NCBI GenBank assembly: GCA_937895515.1
Contig: CALAYS010000069.1
Span: 1-16,497, forward strand
DNA from: an uncultured bacterium
GTDB lineage: Bacteria; Patescibacteriota; Minisyncoccia; Phycocordibacterales; UBA9973
Direction: 5' to 3'
Length of the DNA stretch: 16,497 nt
Shown here piece after piece: positions 6,721 through 13,920 of the stretch. The notes under the pieces are model-generated. The model was not told the DNA's origin and searched no databases. It was given only the letters and a program-made list of their open reading frames with translations. The translations under genes were made by a program, and so were the position numbers. Position 1 is the first letter of the stretch. The number at the start of each line of letters is the position of its first letter.

Positions 6721-6850
6721 GCCTAAATAACCTTTCAAAAATAACTGATTTAGCTCGTATTTTAATTTTTAATCGAAAAAGTTTTTGGCTTCGCCAACCT
6801 ACGGTTGTCGACTATTTCTTTCAAATATAGGCCTTCTGAATAATAGGCTT
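6721..6850 (+). repeat. Interspersed repeat copy with altered palindrome loop
   Basis: The blocks CAAAAATAACTGATTTAG, AATCGAAAAAGTTTTT, TCAAATATAGGCCTTCTGAA and TAATAGGCTT follow in the same order as at 1 and 11825. Here the core palindrome is interrupted by about 20 extra bases (GGCTTCGCCAACCTACGGTT) before GTCGACTATTTC. The 10-mer CCTACGGTTG at 6810 recurs inverted as CAACCGTAGG about 140 bp downstream, near 6950. The stretch 6851-7047 holds no gene, only short hairpins such as TACTGCTGCACAGTA. Confidence 0.75.
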
Positions 6851-7047
6851 GAGAACAATTGTAAAATTAGAATTTTAATATAAACGACATATATTCAGAA
6901 AAATCCATTGCAAAAATAATTTAAAGAGTCACAGGGTGTAAAAATAGTCAACCGTAGGTACTGCTGCACAGTAGCTTACGTAGTTGGCCTGCCTGCACCA
7001 ACAGGTGAAAAACTTTAAAGCCAACATAGCTCAACTATTTTACAAAT

Positions 7048-8001
7048 CTAAATAAAGAAGATAAAACTTTCATCTCTAACCAATACATCAACGCAAGGCT
7101 GCTCAATGGCAAGTGCTTCTGCAATGTGAACACGCTCTGAGGGTCTTAAGATTAGAGCTTCCGTTAAGCGTAACAAAGAAGAACGTATTCTTGACATGGA
7201 TTCTCTTCTCAAGTTTCTTTGGCGTAGATAATCCTTAATTGTTCTAGTACGTAAAAAAACGATTATTTCGTTTATAAATTGTTCATCTATTTCTCTAACT
7301 CGTTGAATAATCTTCATTAACCTGGTTAGATGAAATCTGATTAAAAAAATGAAGTCATTGCATAGAGTATCAGCGATTGAAAAAGGGTATTTTAATGGTG
7401 TATAACGATAGCCATCAAAAACTTGGGGTTTTAGTTTGATCCAAGAAATAAAAAGATAAAATGATAAGATCCACGAAAAATGGGAAGCAATTGTTTTTGT
7501 ATACCAATTATGGGAGAAATAAAATTTTAAAGAAAGCAAATTTATGACATTATAGAGAAAAGTAAAACATGTTCCTATTGTCAAAAGAAGAAGACTTTTG
7601 TGTGATAGCCAATAAAATTTGTGCTGAGCACAAAAATCCGATTCTTGAAGTAAGAGATAAAAGAGAAGGTAAAATCCATTCGCAACTACACTAAAAATTG
7701 GATTGAAATTAAAAAAAACAGGTATGATTTTAAGGAATATATTAGTGATATTAGGAAAAACAATATCTGTTATGGCTGAATGAAATCCTTTCTTATTAGA
7801 ACAACATTTTTGCTTTATTCGAGGTGAAGATATTTCGAGATAAAGAAGATCAAAAGAAATCTCCCAATACAAATTACTTAAAATAAGTATTACAGCCAAG
7901 ACAGAAGATAACTGCCATGGAAAAAGAAGAAAAGAGTTGGGAATAACAATAAAATGAAAAAAAAGATAATAGATAGCGTTTGCTAGAAGGACTTCCTCCA
8001 T
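7048..8001 (-). CDS. Multi-pass membrane protein, unrecognised
   Basis: The protein is 317 aa and starts at an ATG. Hydrophobic stretches at about 8-26, 30-48, 79-98, 103-119, 136-158 and 171-190 suggest five or six membrane passes. From about 225 onward the protein is charged and helical (TRLMKIIQRVREIDEQF, then RQRNLRRESMSRIRSSLLRL) and is probably a soluble tail. Cysteines at 66-67 lie in a loop. No family is recognised. A virion inner-membrane or host-membrane protein would be a reasonable guess but nothing here proves it. A 22-bp palindrome lies 5 nt upstream of the start, probably belonging to the small ORF at 8035-8184. Confidence 0.75.
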   Translation of the reverse strand: MEEVLLANAIYYLFFHFIVIPNSFLLFPWQLSSVLAVILILSNLYWEISFDLLYLEISSPRIKQKCCSNKKGFHSAITDIVFPNITNIFLKIIPVFFNFNPIFSVVANGFYLLFYLLLQESDFCAQHKFYWLSHKSLLLLTIGTCFTFLYNVINLLSLKFYFSHNWYTKTIASHFSWILSFYLFISWIKLKPQVFDGYRYTPLKYPFSIADTLCNDFIFLIRFHLTRLMKIIQRVREIDEQFINEIIVFLRTRTIKDYLRQRNLRRESMSRIRSSLLRLTEALILRPSERVHIAEALAIEQPCVDVLVRDESFIFFI

Positions 8002-8006
8002 TTTTG

Positions 8007-8028
8007 AACAAGATTAATTAATCTTGTT
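8007..8028 (-). terminator. 22-bp perfect palindrome after a small ORF
   Basis: The half-site AACAAGATTAA is followed directly by its exact inverse, TTAATCTTGTT. The palindrome lies 6 nt past the minus-strand TGA at 8035-8037 and 5 nt before the ATG at 8001. Its position fits the stop-associated hairpin rule for the small ORF. Confidence 0.5.
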
Positions 8029-8034
8029 TTATCT

Positions 8035-8184
8035 TCATTTATTACAGTATGTTGCACTTGTTGGACAAGTATCTTTTCCACAATCATTTTTACCTGAAGT
8101 ATAGCTATAACCACCGCTCACACCATTCTCAAAACTTACACCAATGTGGTGAGTTGTAAATGTTGTACAAAAAGCGAAAGTCAT
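8035..8184 (-). CDS. Candidate 49-aa Cys-containing small protein
   Basis: The ATG at 8184 opens a 49-codon frame: MTFAFCTTFTTHHIGVSFEN, then GVSGGYSYTSGKNDCGKDTC, ending PTSATYCNK. It has four cysteines, three of them clustered in the last 15 residues, and is rich in Gly, Ser and Thr. The same frame stays open upstream to about 8262 without another ATG (reading NGIEYLGRLRVGIK just before the M), so it may be the tail of a formerly longer gene. It fills most of the gap between two real genes, and its stop is followed by a perfect palindrome as at other genes here. No family is recognised. Confidence 0.45.
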   Translation of the reverse strand: MTFAFCTTFTTHHIGVSFENGVSGGYSYTSGKNDCGKDTCPTSATYCNK

Positions 8185-8278
8185 TTTTATTCCAACTCTT
8201 AACCTCCCCAAGTATTCAATTCCATTTCTGTGTTTAAAATATGCACCAAAAGAATTTGAGTACTAAAAATTGTCTTAA

Positions 8279-8830
8279 ATGTCTTCGAATGCTGCCATCG
8301 TTTGTAATGCTCTAAGTGTGGTTGATTTGGCTTTGATAGTTGGGAGTTTTCTCTATCTCAACAATAGAGTCCAACGACTTGAAAAATCCAAAGAAATCAC
8401 CCATTCCTCAAAAAACGAAGGAATAGAGGATCGTTTAAATATTTTGGAAGAGGAAAGAGAAATATTGCTGAAAAGACTTAATGGATATGATGATCTTCTT
8501 CTTCAAATTATGAATAGGTTTAAAGACATAAATCCTCTTCTTGAAAGTCATTCTTATCTTGTTTCATCACTTACACAAGCTATTGAAGACCGTCCAGCGC
8601 TGGTTCTCAATCAACCTTTAAATTTTCTTCGTAAGAGAAAAGTTTCTTCGATTGTTTCGGAGAAAAAAGATAAAGAACATATTTTATCCAGACGAAGCTT
8701 TTTTGATGACGCCGACAGCGAAAGCGATACATCTGAGAAATCGATAGTTTTCTCAGACACAGATGAAACTGACGAAAAATTGGAAAGTGATGAGAATGAT
8801 GAGTTGTCATCTTACCTGCGAGACGAATGA
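8279..8830 (+). CDS. N-terminally anchored coiled-coil protein with acidic tail
   Basis: The protein is 183 aa. Residues 7-27 (IVCNALSVVDLALIVGSFLYL) form one hydrophobic segment. A heptad-like, charged region at about 28-75 (NNRVQRLEKS, IEDRLNILEEEREILLKRL) probably forms a coiled coil. A basic stretch follows (FLRKRKVSS, about 115-123), and the last 40 residues are very acidic and Ser-rich (DDADSESDTSEKS, SDENDELSSY). The layout suggests a single-pass membrane protein exposing a coiled coil and a disordered tail. No family is recognised. The capping-enzyme gene starts 39 bp downstream on the same strand and no hairpin separates them, so they may be co-transcribed. Confidence 0.75.
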   Translation: MSSNAAIVCNALSVVDLALIVGSFLYLNNRVQRLEKSKEITHSSKNEGIEDRLNILEEEREILLKRLNGYDDLLLQIMNRFKDINPLLESHSYLVSSLTQAIEDRPALVLNQPLNFLRKRKVSSIVSEKKDKEHILSRRSFFDDADSESDTSEKSIVFSDTDETDEKLESDENDELSSYLRDE

Positions 8831-8869
8831 AAAAATACTTACTTAAAAAAGAAGACACCAAAAGGCCAT

Positions 8870-11146
8870 ATGACCATTGAGGTTGAGTTCAGGATCCATG
8901 ATCCAATTGCGACTGGGAGACTGTTCTTTCGTTATCTTCTTTCAAAATACGGCCTTGACCATAGTAACTGTGAGAAAGATGTCGTTTATGTTTCTAAAAA
9001 GGAAGATGGAATTCGCATCGTTACTGACGAGAAGAAAACGTCAGCCATTAAGATAAAGAAAGAATCGCTTTTTACACAACAAACAAACTCTGTTAAATTA
9101 TCCGTTGCATGCGAAACCGAAATCCCTATTTCTTCTTTTGAACCTGTTTTTGATGATCTGTCAAAAGTAGAAAATTATCTTGTTCGTCACCGAGAAAGAT
9201 ACATCCATCCAATCGATCCTTCTTTTGGACTCTTTCTTCATTTGACTAAAATTAATGAGAACAAATATGAAATAGAGGTTGAGAAAGAATACACTGATGA
9301 AGAGTGGAAAGAACAAAGTATGGAAACTTATTTAGAACAAATGGTTGGGCGTTTCGAACTTTGGTATACTACTGAATTTAGACAGCCTTTGCTTATTTTA
9401 ACAGATTTTTTACAAATTTTTAACGGATATGCAAAAAAAGGCTTGTTGGTTGGGGATCTTGACAGAAATGTGATATCTCAACCTCGTGATATCGAGAAAG
9501 CTGATTTTATAACAGATGATAATGGAAAAAAAGGGCTGGCCGAGGGTTATACAATCACTGTCAAAGGAAATGGCGTTACAGCAATGTTTTATCTTAGCAA
9601 AAAGCATCGTGCATTTTGTAAGATATCTCCTTCCGGAACATTCCAAATTGTAACCACAGATATTCCAAGTGTGACCAATGATTTTATCGTAATTGGTGAA
9701 TTTTTTGAAAAAGAAAATATATTCACACCATTCGATATGTTGTTTTCATCCACCCGTCCTAATATAAGATCTCATCCAAATCATGTAGAAAGACTTGATC
9801 TTGCATACAAAATGTTAAATCAAAATAAGCATTGGATAGAGAAGTTCTTTAAGCTTTATTTTAAAGATTTTATTCCGATTGGAAAAACACCCGAATCATT
9901 TTCTCGAGCCTATCGAAAAGTTAAAGTCCAAGAATATCCCTTCGGAAATGATGGAATGATTTTAACTCCAACTTATGCTGCCCACAATCCTCCCCTTATT
10001 AAAAAAGAACGTCGTATCGGAATATCACCCGAAACTCTTAAAATAAAACCATGGGAAGAACTCACTTTGGATTTTAGAATATGTGGAGCTATAGACCCAA
10101 GCGAAAAAGCTTTTTTTGTGAATGGATCAATCGTTCCCTATCAAGGAACAAAGAAGTATCCATTCCAATCAAGTACCATGGTAGATTGGGCTTCTTTCCC
10201 AACATTGCCATACGATTATATTGCTGAGGTCGGGCCAATTCGGGTTAAAAAAGGGGAGGTCCAGCTATCATTTTCTCGTCTACGGGAGGACAAAGAGACA
10301 CCCAACAGTATCACAACTGCAAATAATGTATGGCGGAAAATAAACGAACCATTTGAGGAATCTCTTTTTTTAGCAACAGATTTTTCTCGTCTTCGTTTCC
10401 AAAATAATAGAATAAAACGTCAGTTAATAGAAAGTATACCCAAGGGAGCAATCGTGGTTGATATTGGTATGGGTGAAGGTGGAGACATTTTTAAATATGA
10501 CAAAATAGCCCATACCGTGCTTTGCGTGGAGCCTGACGAAATTAACAGAAATAATTTTCTTGAAAGACTTTCCAAAGCAGGTTCAGAATTGACCACCCGT
10601 TTTATCACTTTGGACGGTTATGGTCAAGAAAGTGATAAAATTGCGAATGCTCTTCGCAAAATAATCGGTACAATGGATCGGAAGAGACCTGTTGTTGTTG
10701 CCTCCATGTTTTCGTTGACATTTTTTTGGGAAAACAGAAAAACCTTAAACGAATTTCAGGATACTCTTCGACAAATAGGAAACATTTCCCCAGGCGCTGA
10801 ATTTATTTTCTTCACTGTTGAAGGAAAGAGATTTTTAAATTATTTCAATGAATATCCCGATAAAAAGATAAGAAACCATGGATTTAGAGCAAATTATAAC
10901 CCTGACCCCAAATATGGTGTCGGCATTCCTGGGAATGTTAAAATAGAAATTTATGGTACAATTGTTCGTCTTCAACGAGAGTTTTTGGTCGATTTAGATG
11001 ATCTCACAATCCTTAAAGACATTGAAATCAAAGAAGGAGTCATAGAACCTTATCTTTCTAAAGATGAGCTTCGATATGGACAATGTTCAGTATATGGAAG
11101 AGCTAAAATTAAATCTGAACTTCATGACGAACGAAGTTCGTTATAA
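8870..11146 (+). CDS. mRNA capping enzyme: triphosphatase, guanylyltransferase, N7-methyltransferase
   Basis: The protein is 758 aa, somewhat shorter than poxvirus D1 or ASFV NP868R (both above 800). The N-terminal domain has paired acidic strands, IEVEF (E4, E6) and YEIEVEKEY (E134, E136, E138), typical of metal-dependent tunnel-fold RNA triphosphatases. The guanylyltransferase follows: VKGNG with K232 as the probable GMP-accepting lysine (motif I, usually KxDG), VIGEFF (motif III, E277), FTPFDMLF, NDGMIL (motif IV, D361) and KIKPWEELTLDF (motif V, K391, K393, D401). The C-terminal domain has the SAM-binding VVDIGMGEGGDIFKY (529-543) and VLCVEPD, as in cap guanine-N7 methyltransferases. The fused enzyme would build the cap-0 structure on viral mRNA in the cytoplasm. 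The KGNG form of motif I, with Asn where Asp is usual, is unusual. The stop runs into a perfect hairpin. Confidence 0.93.
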   Translation: MTIEVEFRIHDPIATGRLFFRYLLSKYGLDHSNCEKDVVYVSKKEDGIRIVTDEKKTSAIKIKKESLFTQQTNSVKLSVACETEIPISSFEPVFDDLSKVENYLVRHRERYIHPIDPSFGLFLHLTKINENKYEIEVEKEYTDEEWKEQSMETYLEQMVGRFELWYTTEFRQPLLILTDFLQIFNGYAKKGLLVGDLDRNVISQPRDIEKADFITDDNGKKGLAEGYTITVKGNGVTAMFYLSKKHRAFCKISPSGTFQIVTTDIPSVTNDFIVIGEFFEKENIFTPFDMLFSSTRPNIRSHPNHVERLDLAYKMLNQNKHWIEKFFKLYFKDFIPIGKTPESFSRAYRKVKVQEYPFGNDGMILTPTYAAHNPPLIKKERRIGISPETLKIKPWEELTLDFRICGAIDPSEKAFFVNGSIVPYQGTKKYPFQSSTMVDWASFPTLPYDYIAEVGPIRVKKGEVQLSFSRLREDKETPNSITTANNVWRKINEPFEESLFLATDFSRLRFQNNRIKRQLIESIPKGAIVVDIGMGEGGDIFKYDKIAHTVLCVEPDEINRNNFLERLSKAGSELTTRFITLDGYGQESDKIANALRKIIGTMDRKRPVVVASMFSLTFFWENRKTLNEFQDTLRQIGNISPGAEFIFFTVEGKRFLNYFNEYPDKKIRNHGFRANYNPDPKYGVGIPGNVKIEIYGTIVRLQREFLVDLDDLTILKDIEIKEGVIEPYLSKDELRYGQCSVYGRAKIKSELHDERSSL

Positions 11147-11169
11147 TAGATTACAATTTGTAATCTATT
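11145..11169 (+). terminator. 11-bp perfect hairpin at stop of capping enzyme gene
   Basis: Arms AATAGATTACA and TGTAATCTATT enclose ATT. The first arm begins inside the TAA stop codon (11144-11146). Just before it, AACGAAGTTCGTT forms another small inverted repeat within the last codons. Confidence 0.6.
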
Positions 11170-11208
11170 GAAATTTCATTCTATTTCTGTGGGAGAAAAA
11201 AATATTTG

Positions 11209-11840
11209 ATGTTTCTTTTTTACTGCTTTGTCTATAAAAAGTCTTTCGATTGTGACCTTTTTATCACAATAACTACAAAGCTTTAAAAGAATCTTTTAAG
11301 AGTTGGGAACACTTTTTGCCCTGTAACATTTCATCTGGAAATAAGTTTGATCTTTATCTTGTATACTCTAGAAATTTAAGCCAAGATAAAAACGTCGAAT
11401 AGGAATTATCTTTTTTAGATGGCAATCTTACTTGGAAAAAATGTTTTAGATGTATAATTGTTCGTGGCTCTAATTTGCCTAAAACAGAAAATATATATTC
11501 ACCATCCCAAGTCAAAACTCTTAATGATTGGGTTTTAGGTCCAAATCTTCATTTCACGGAAATAAGTAGATTTGGTTTAAAAAATTTCCAAACAGATTTG
11601 TGGTACTTGATGGAAATGGATTCGGTTCCTGTAAAACCTAATTTTTTGGATTTACTTTTTGCCGAAATAAATTATGAACTCACCAACATTGGTACTTTTC
11701 TGGTTTTTGGATCTATTTATAGAGGAAATAAATGGGATTCCATTTTGGAATACGTTTCTCCCTCCTTGCAATTCCACATCAATGGTAATGCTGTCTATAA
11801 TTACTCAAATTTATTGTTTAAAGTAATGGGTCAAGCATGA
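11209..11840 (+). pseudogene. Disrupted glycosyltransferase-like gene
   Basis: A short frame from an ATG at 11209 (MFLFYCFVYKKSFDCDLFIT) ends at 11286. A second frame picks up with ALKESFKSWEHFLPCNISSG, then NKFDLYLVYSRNL. It meets an in-frame TAG at 11400-11402 and continues in the same frame through LWYLMEMDSVPVKPNFLD (about 11600-11652) and FLVFGSIYRGNKWD to LQFHINGNAVYNYSN (about 11767-11811). The W-x-x-E-x-D-x-x-P...P-x-x-L and H(M/I)NGNA(V/I)Y blocks recall a glycosyltransferase family I know from algae, plants and large DNA viruses, in which the first holds the acidic sugar-nucleotide-binding motif. There is thus one frameshift, one nonsense codon and a C-terminus lost where a repeat begins (about 11825). 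Family call moderate; loss of function very likely. Confidence 0.65.
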
Positions 11841-11990
11841 TTTTTTGAACATTTGGACTTTATATTTTACCAAACAACCTTTCAAAAATAATAGATTTAG
11901 GCTATATTTAATTTTTAGTCGAAAAACTTTTTCGACTATTTTGCTCAAATATAGGGCTTCTGAATAATAGGTTAAGCATGATTTAGCGTA
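11825..11990 (+). repeat. Interspersed repeat copy abutting the broken glycosyltransferase gene
   Basis: It contains CTTTCAAAAATAATAGATTT, a perfect core palindrome of 10-bp arms AGTCGAAAAA / TTTTTCGACT around a single C (11917-11937), CTCAAATATAGGGCTTCTGA and ATAATAGG. The 11-mer AAGCATGATTT occurs at 11833 and again at 11974, 141 bp apart, so the copy is bounded by direct repeats (unit junctions or a target duplication). From 11991 to 12161 no intact gene is seen. Confidence 0.8.
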
Positions 11991-12161
11991 AGCCAACATT
12001 TTAAATATATCCTTGATAAAAAAAATTCTGTAACATTCAATTAATGCCCTGTTTTTTAGTTTTACAAAAAAGTTTTTCATATAATTAAATCATCAAGATT
12101 TCCAAAACATGTAATGATCGGCCATTTAATTCTCCTTAATAATTCCCATTTAATTATAAAT

Positions 12162-12181
12162 AGTTGATTTTTTAATCGACT
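12162..12181 (-). terminator. Imperfect hairpin spanning a stop codon
   Basis: AGTTGATT and AATCGACT (7 of 8 paired) enclose TTTT and overlap the minus-strand TAA at 12172-12174. Same pattern as 3450-3469 and 13899-13920. Confidence 0.4.
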
Positions 12182-13344
12182 TTAATCGAAAACTTCGCAA
12201 TCCGAATTCGAATAATCTCCTCCCTTGTTAACACCTTCTCAGGCTCAAGCAGCTTCCCAATTTCTCGGCAAGACCTTTGACGGAGAAAATTCCTGTACTC
12301 GATTTTAAGTTCCTCAATTTTCTTTTTTTTATCCTCAGGTCCAAGTTCAACATTGTGTAGAACCTTAAGCTTCTCTCTGATGTAACTGATTGTTTCATCC
12401 ATTCCATAGAGTTTTGCCTTCGAAGAGATGGTTCCCCTAATGAGAGGAAAACATCCATTCCCTGGACGCATGCAGATGCATGTCCCAGGTTTGGTTTTCT
12501 CCCACATTTCCCAGGAACGGAGAGTAGCGGGAATAAGACATCTTCTTCCAAAGGCAACTTCGTCTTTTCCATCCTTATTTTTAGGGCAGAAAGGAGAGAA
12601 GAAAAGGCAGTGAGAAATGGGATCGACGGAAACAAGTCCAAAAGTATCTTTTGCCATAAATTCAGCTTCCATTCCTTTCATCATAAGGCTGTCATTGTAC
12701 ATTTTCCTAATAGCTCCAACGTGGGCCATTTCTTCGACAGAAAGGCTTAAATCGTATTTGTTACGAAAAAGGGGACGCTCATCGAAAAGCTTGACGGTTA
12801 AATCCTCTTTGATCATACCAATTGCAGCGAAATCTGTTCTTCGTCGGATCAATCGTCGGGACGTAATGGTATCAGTAGAAGAACAAAAGGACTCAACGTT
12901 TTCTTCAAAAATAAAACCCTTCGTTCTAGAGAACGCCCTTTTGGAAATAAAATTGCGAGTGAGGGCCACTGCTTGAATGGAAGCTTCCATGATGGCATCT
13001 TTGTCATCCAATGTATTGAAATCTGTCCAGAATAAAAAGAATTGTCGTTTGGAAAGCTTCCAGAGGTCTTGAGGGGGTCGTCGCAATTTATCTTTCATTA
13101 TCTGTTTGAACATAGAAAGAGTACCTTTATGACCATAGTAAGATAGACACCTTTTAATATCGTCCTCGCTTTGGCCAGTCATTCCCTCGCACTGATCAGA
13201 AGTATCATAGATTTCGACCAAGTTCTCCCATAGATTTAGAGAAGAAAGATGTTCTTCAGCTTCCATCTTCTGAAGAGGAGTAAAAAAGTTGCGAGATGTT
13301 TTCTCAGAATAGTAAACAACAAATGCAGAATTACCGTATTCCAT
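12172..13344 (-). CDS. Unrecognised 390-aa protein with Cys-rich centre
   Basis: The protein is 390 aa and starts at an ATG. It is mostly charged and helical in appearance. A central zone has cysteines at 246, 253, 269, 289, 291 and 298 (for example HCLFFSPFCPKNKDG and GTCICMRPGNGCF), which could be metal-binding or disulfide-forming. The C-terminal 70 residues are strongly charged (GPEDKKKKIEELKIEYRNFL, then LTREEIIRIRIAKF), suggesting a helical hairpin or coiled coil. No membrane segment or signal peptide is seen. I do not recognise a family. The start codon sits at the foot of a 14-bp perfect inverted repeat, and the stop lies within a hairpin. Codon composition is slightly richer in G and C than neighbouring AT-rich genes. 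Confidence 0.75.
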   Translation of the reverse strand: MEYGNSAFVVYYSEKTSRNFFTPLQKMEAEEHLSSLNLWENLVEIYDTSDQCEGMTGQSEDDIKRCLSYYGHKGTLSMFKQIMKDKLRRPPQDLWKLSKRQFFLFWTDFNTLDDKDAIMEASIQAVALTRNFISKRAFSRTKGFIFEENVESFCSSTDTITSRRLIRRRTDFAAIGMIKEDLTVKLFDERPLFRNKYDLSLSVEEMAHVGAIRKMYNDSLMMKGMEAEFMAKDTFGLVSVDPISHCLFFSPFCPKNKDGKDEVAFGRRCLIPATLRSWEMWEKTKPGTCICMRPGNGCFPLIRGTISSKAKLYGMDETISYIREKLKVLHNVELGPEDKKKKIEELKIEYRNFLRQRSCREIGKLLEPEKVLTREEIIRIRIAKFSIKVD

Positions 13345-13381
13345 TTTATGTGAAGATTGTGTTAATGATCTTCACATAAAA
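13344..13381 (-). promoter_or_regulatory. 14-bp perfect inverted repeat ending at the start codon, with start-stop uORF
   Basis: Arms TTTTATGTGAAGAT and ATCTTCACATAAAA are separated by 10 nt. On the minus strand the second arm ends on the A of the ATG at 13344, so in RNA the start codon would sit at the base of a stem. The first arm contains ATG TGA (13377-13372), a minimal start-stop upstream ORF. A role in translation or transcript-end formation is inferred. Confidence 0.5.
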
Positions 13382-13898
13382 GAAATAATCAATTTGATAC
13401 GACTAATGTCTATAAACTTTAAGCTTTAAGCTTTAAGCTTTAAGCTAAAATAATAAAAGCTTTATACAAAAATTCATAATTGATATTGTATGTTAAGCTT
13501 TATAACAAATATTGTGTGTCAAGCTTTGTACCAAAATTCACAACTAATATTACATACTAAATTTTGTGGTATTCCAATTGTTCAAACACTTTCCTGTTAT
13601 TGTGATATGTGTTATTCACAATATAATTGCCACAATTTCCAGCACAAAGCTTAACATATAATACCGATTACGAAACTTGACTTACAATATTGGTTACAAT
13701 GTTTACATATTACTCACAAACTTTTATGGGTACCATCAGCACACGTGTGGTTAGCCACAGTCATGAAATATTAATTATGAAAGTGTTTTGGGAAAAGTTA
13801 ATGTATTCGGGGAAAATTATATAAGTAAGCTATTATTCATGTATTTTCAGTACAATTATAATTATGTATAAGAAAAGCAAAAGCACTTTATCACACAA
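13382..13898. other. AT-rich non-coding region with HindIII-like repeat units
   Basis: There is no convincing ORF. Four exact TTTAAGC units stand in tandem at 13418-13445. Degenerate longer direct repeats starting AAGCTTTATACAAAAATTCA and AAGCTTTGTACCAAAATTCA follow at about 13458 and 13521, with a shorter variant at about 13496, and AAAGCTTA appears later near 13645. ATATTG- and ACAATAT-type words and TTCACAA recur through 13700. This could be a decayed gene, a regulatory or replication region, or simple repeat growth; the sequence does not decide. Confidence 0.5.
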
Positions 13899-13920
13899 TA
13901 ACTTTTTTATAAAAAAGTTA
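13899..13920 (-). terminator. 22-bp perfect palindrome containing a stop codon
   Basis: The half-site TAACTTTTTTA is followed by its exact inverse TAAAAAAGTTA. The minus-strand TAA of the gene at 13918-14808 is the end of this palindrome. Confidence 0.55.

Noticed and set aside
12065..12158. Open + strand stretch (YKKVFHIIKSSRFPKHVMIG) as the lost C-terminus of the glycosyltransferase
   Set aside because: Protein-like but no motif that I can match, and a stop-rich gap lies between. Mentioned only as something to test.
13418..13445. TTTAAGC tandem array as a CRISPR-like array
   Set aside because: Units are 7 bp with no spacers and no cas-like gene, so this is a simple repeat.
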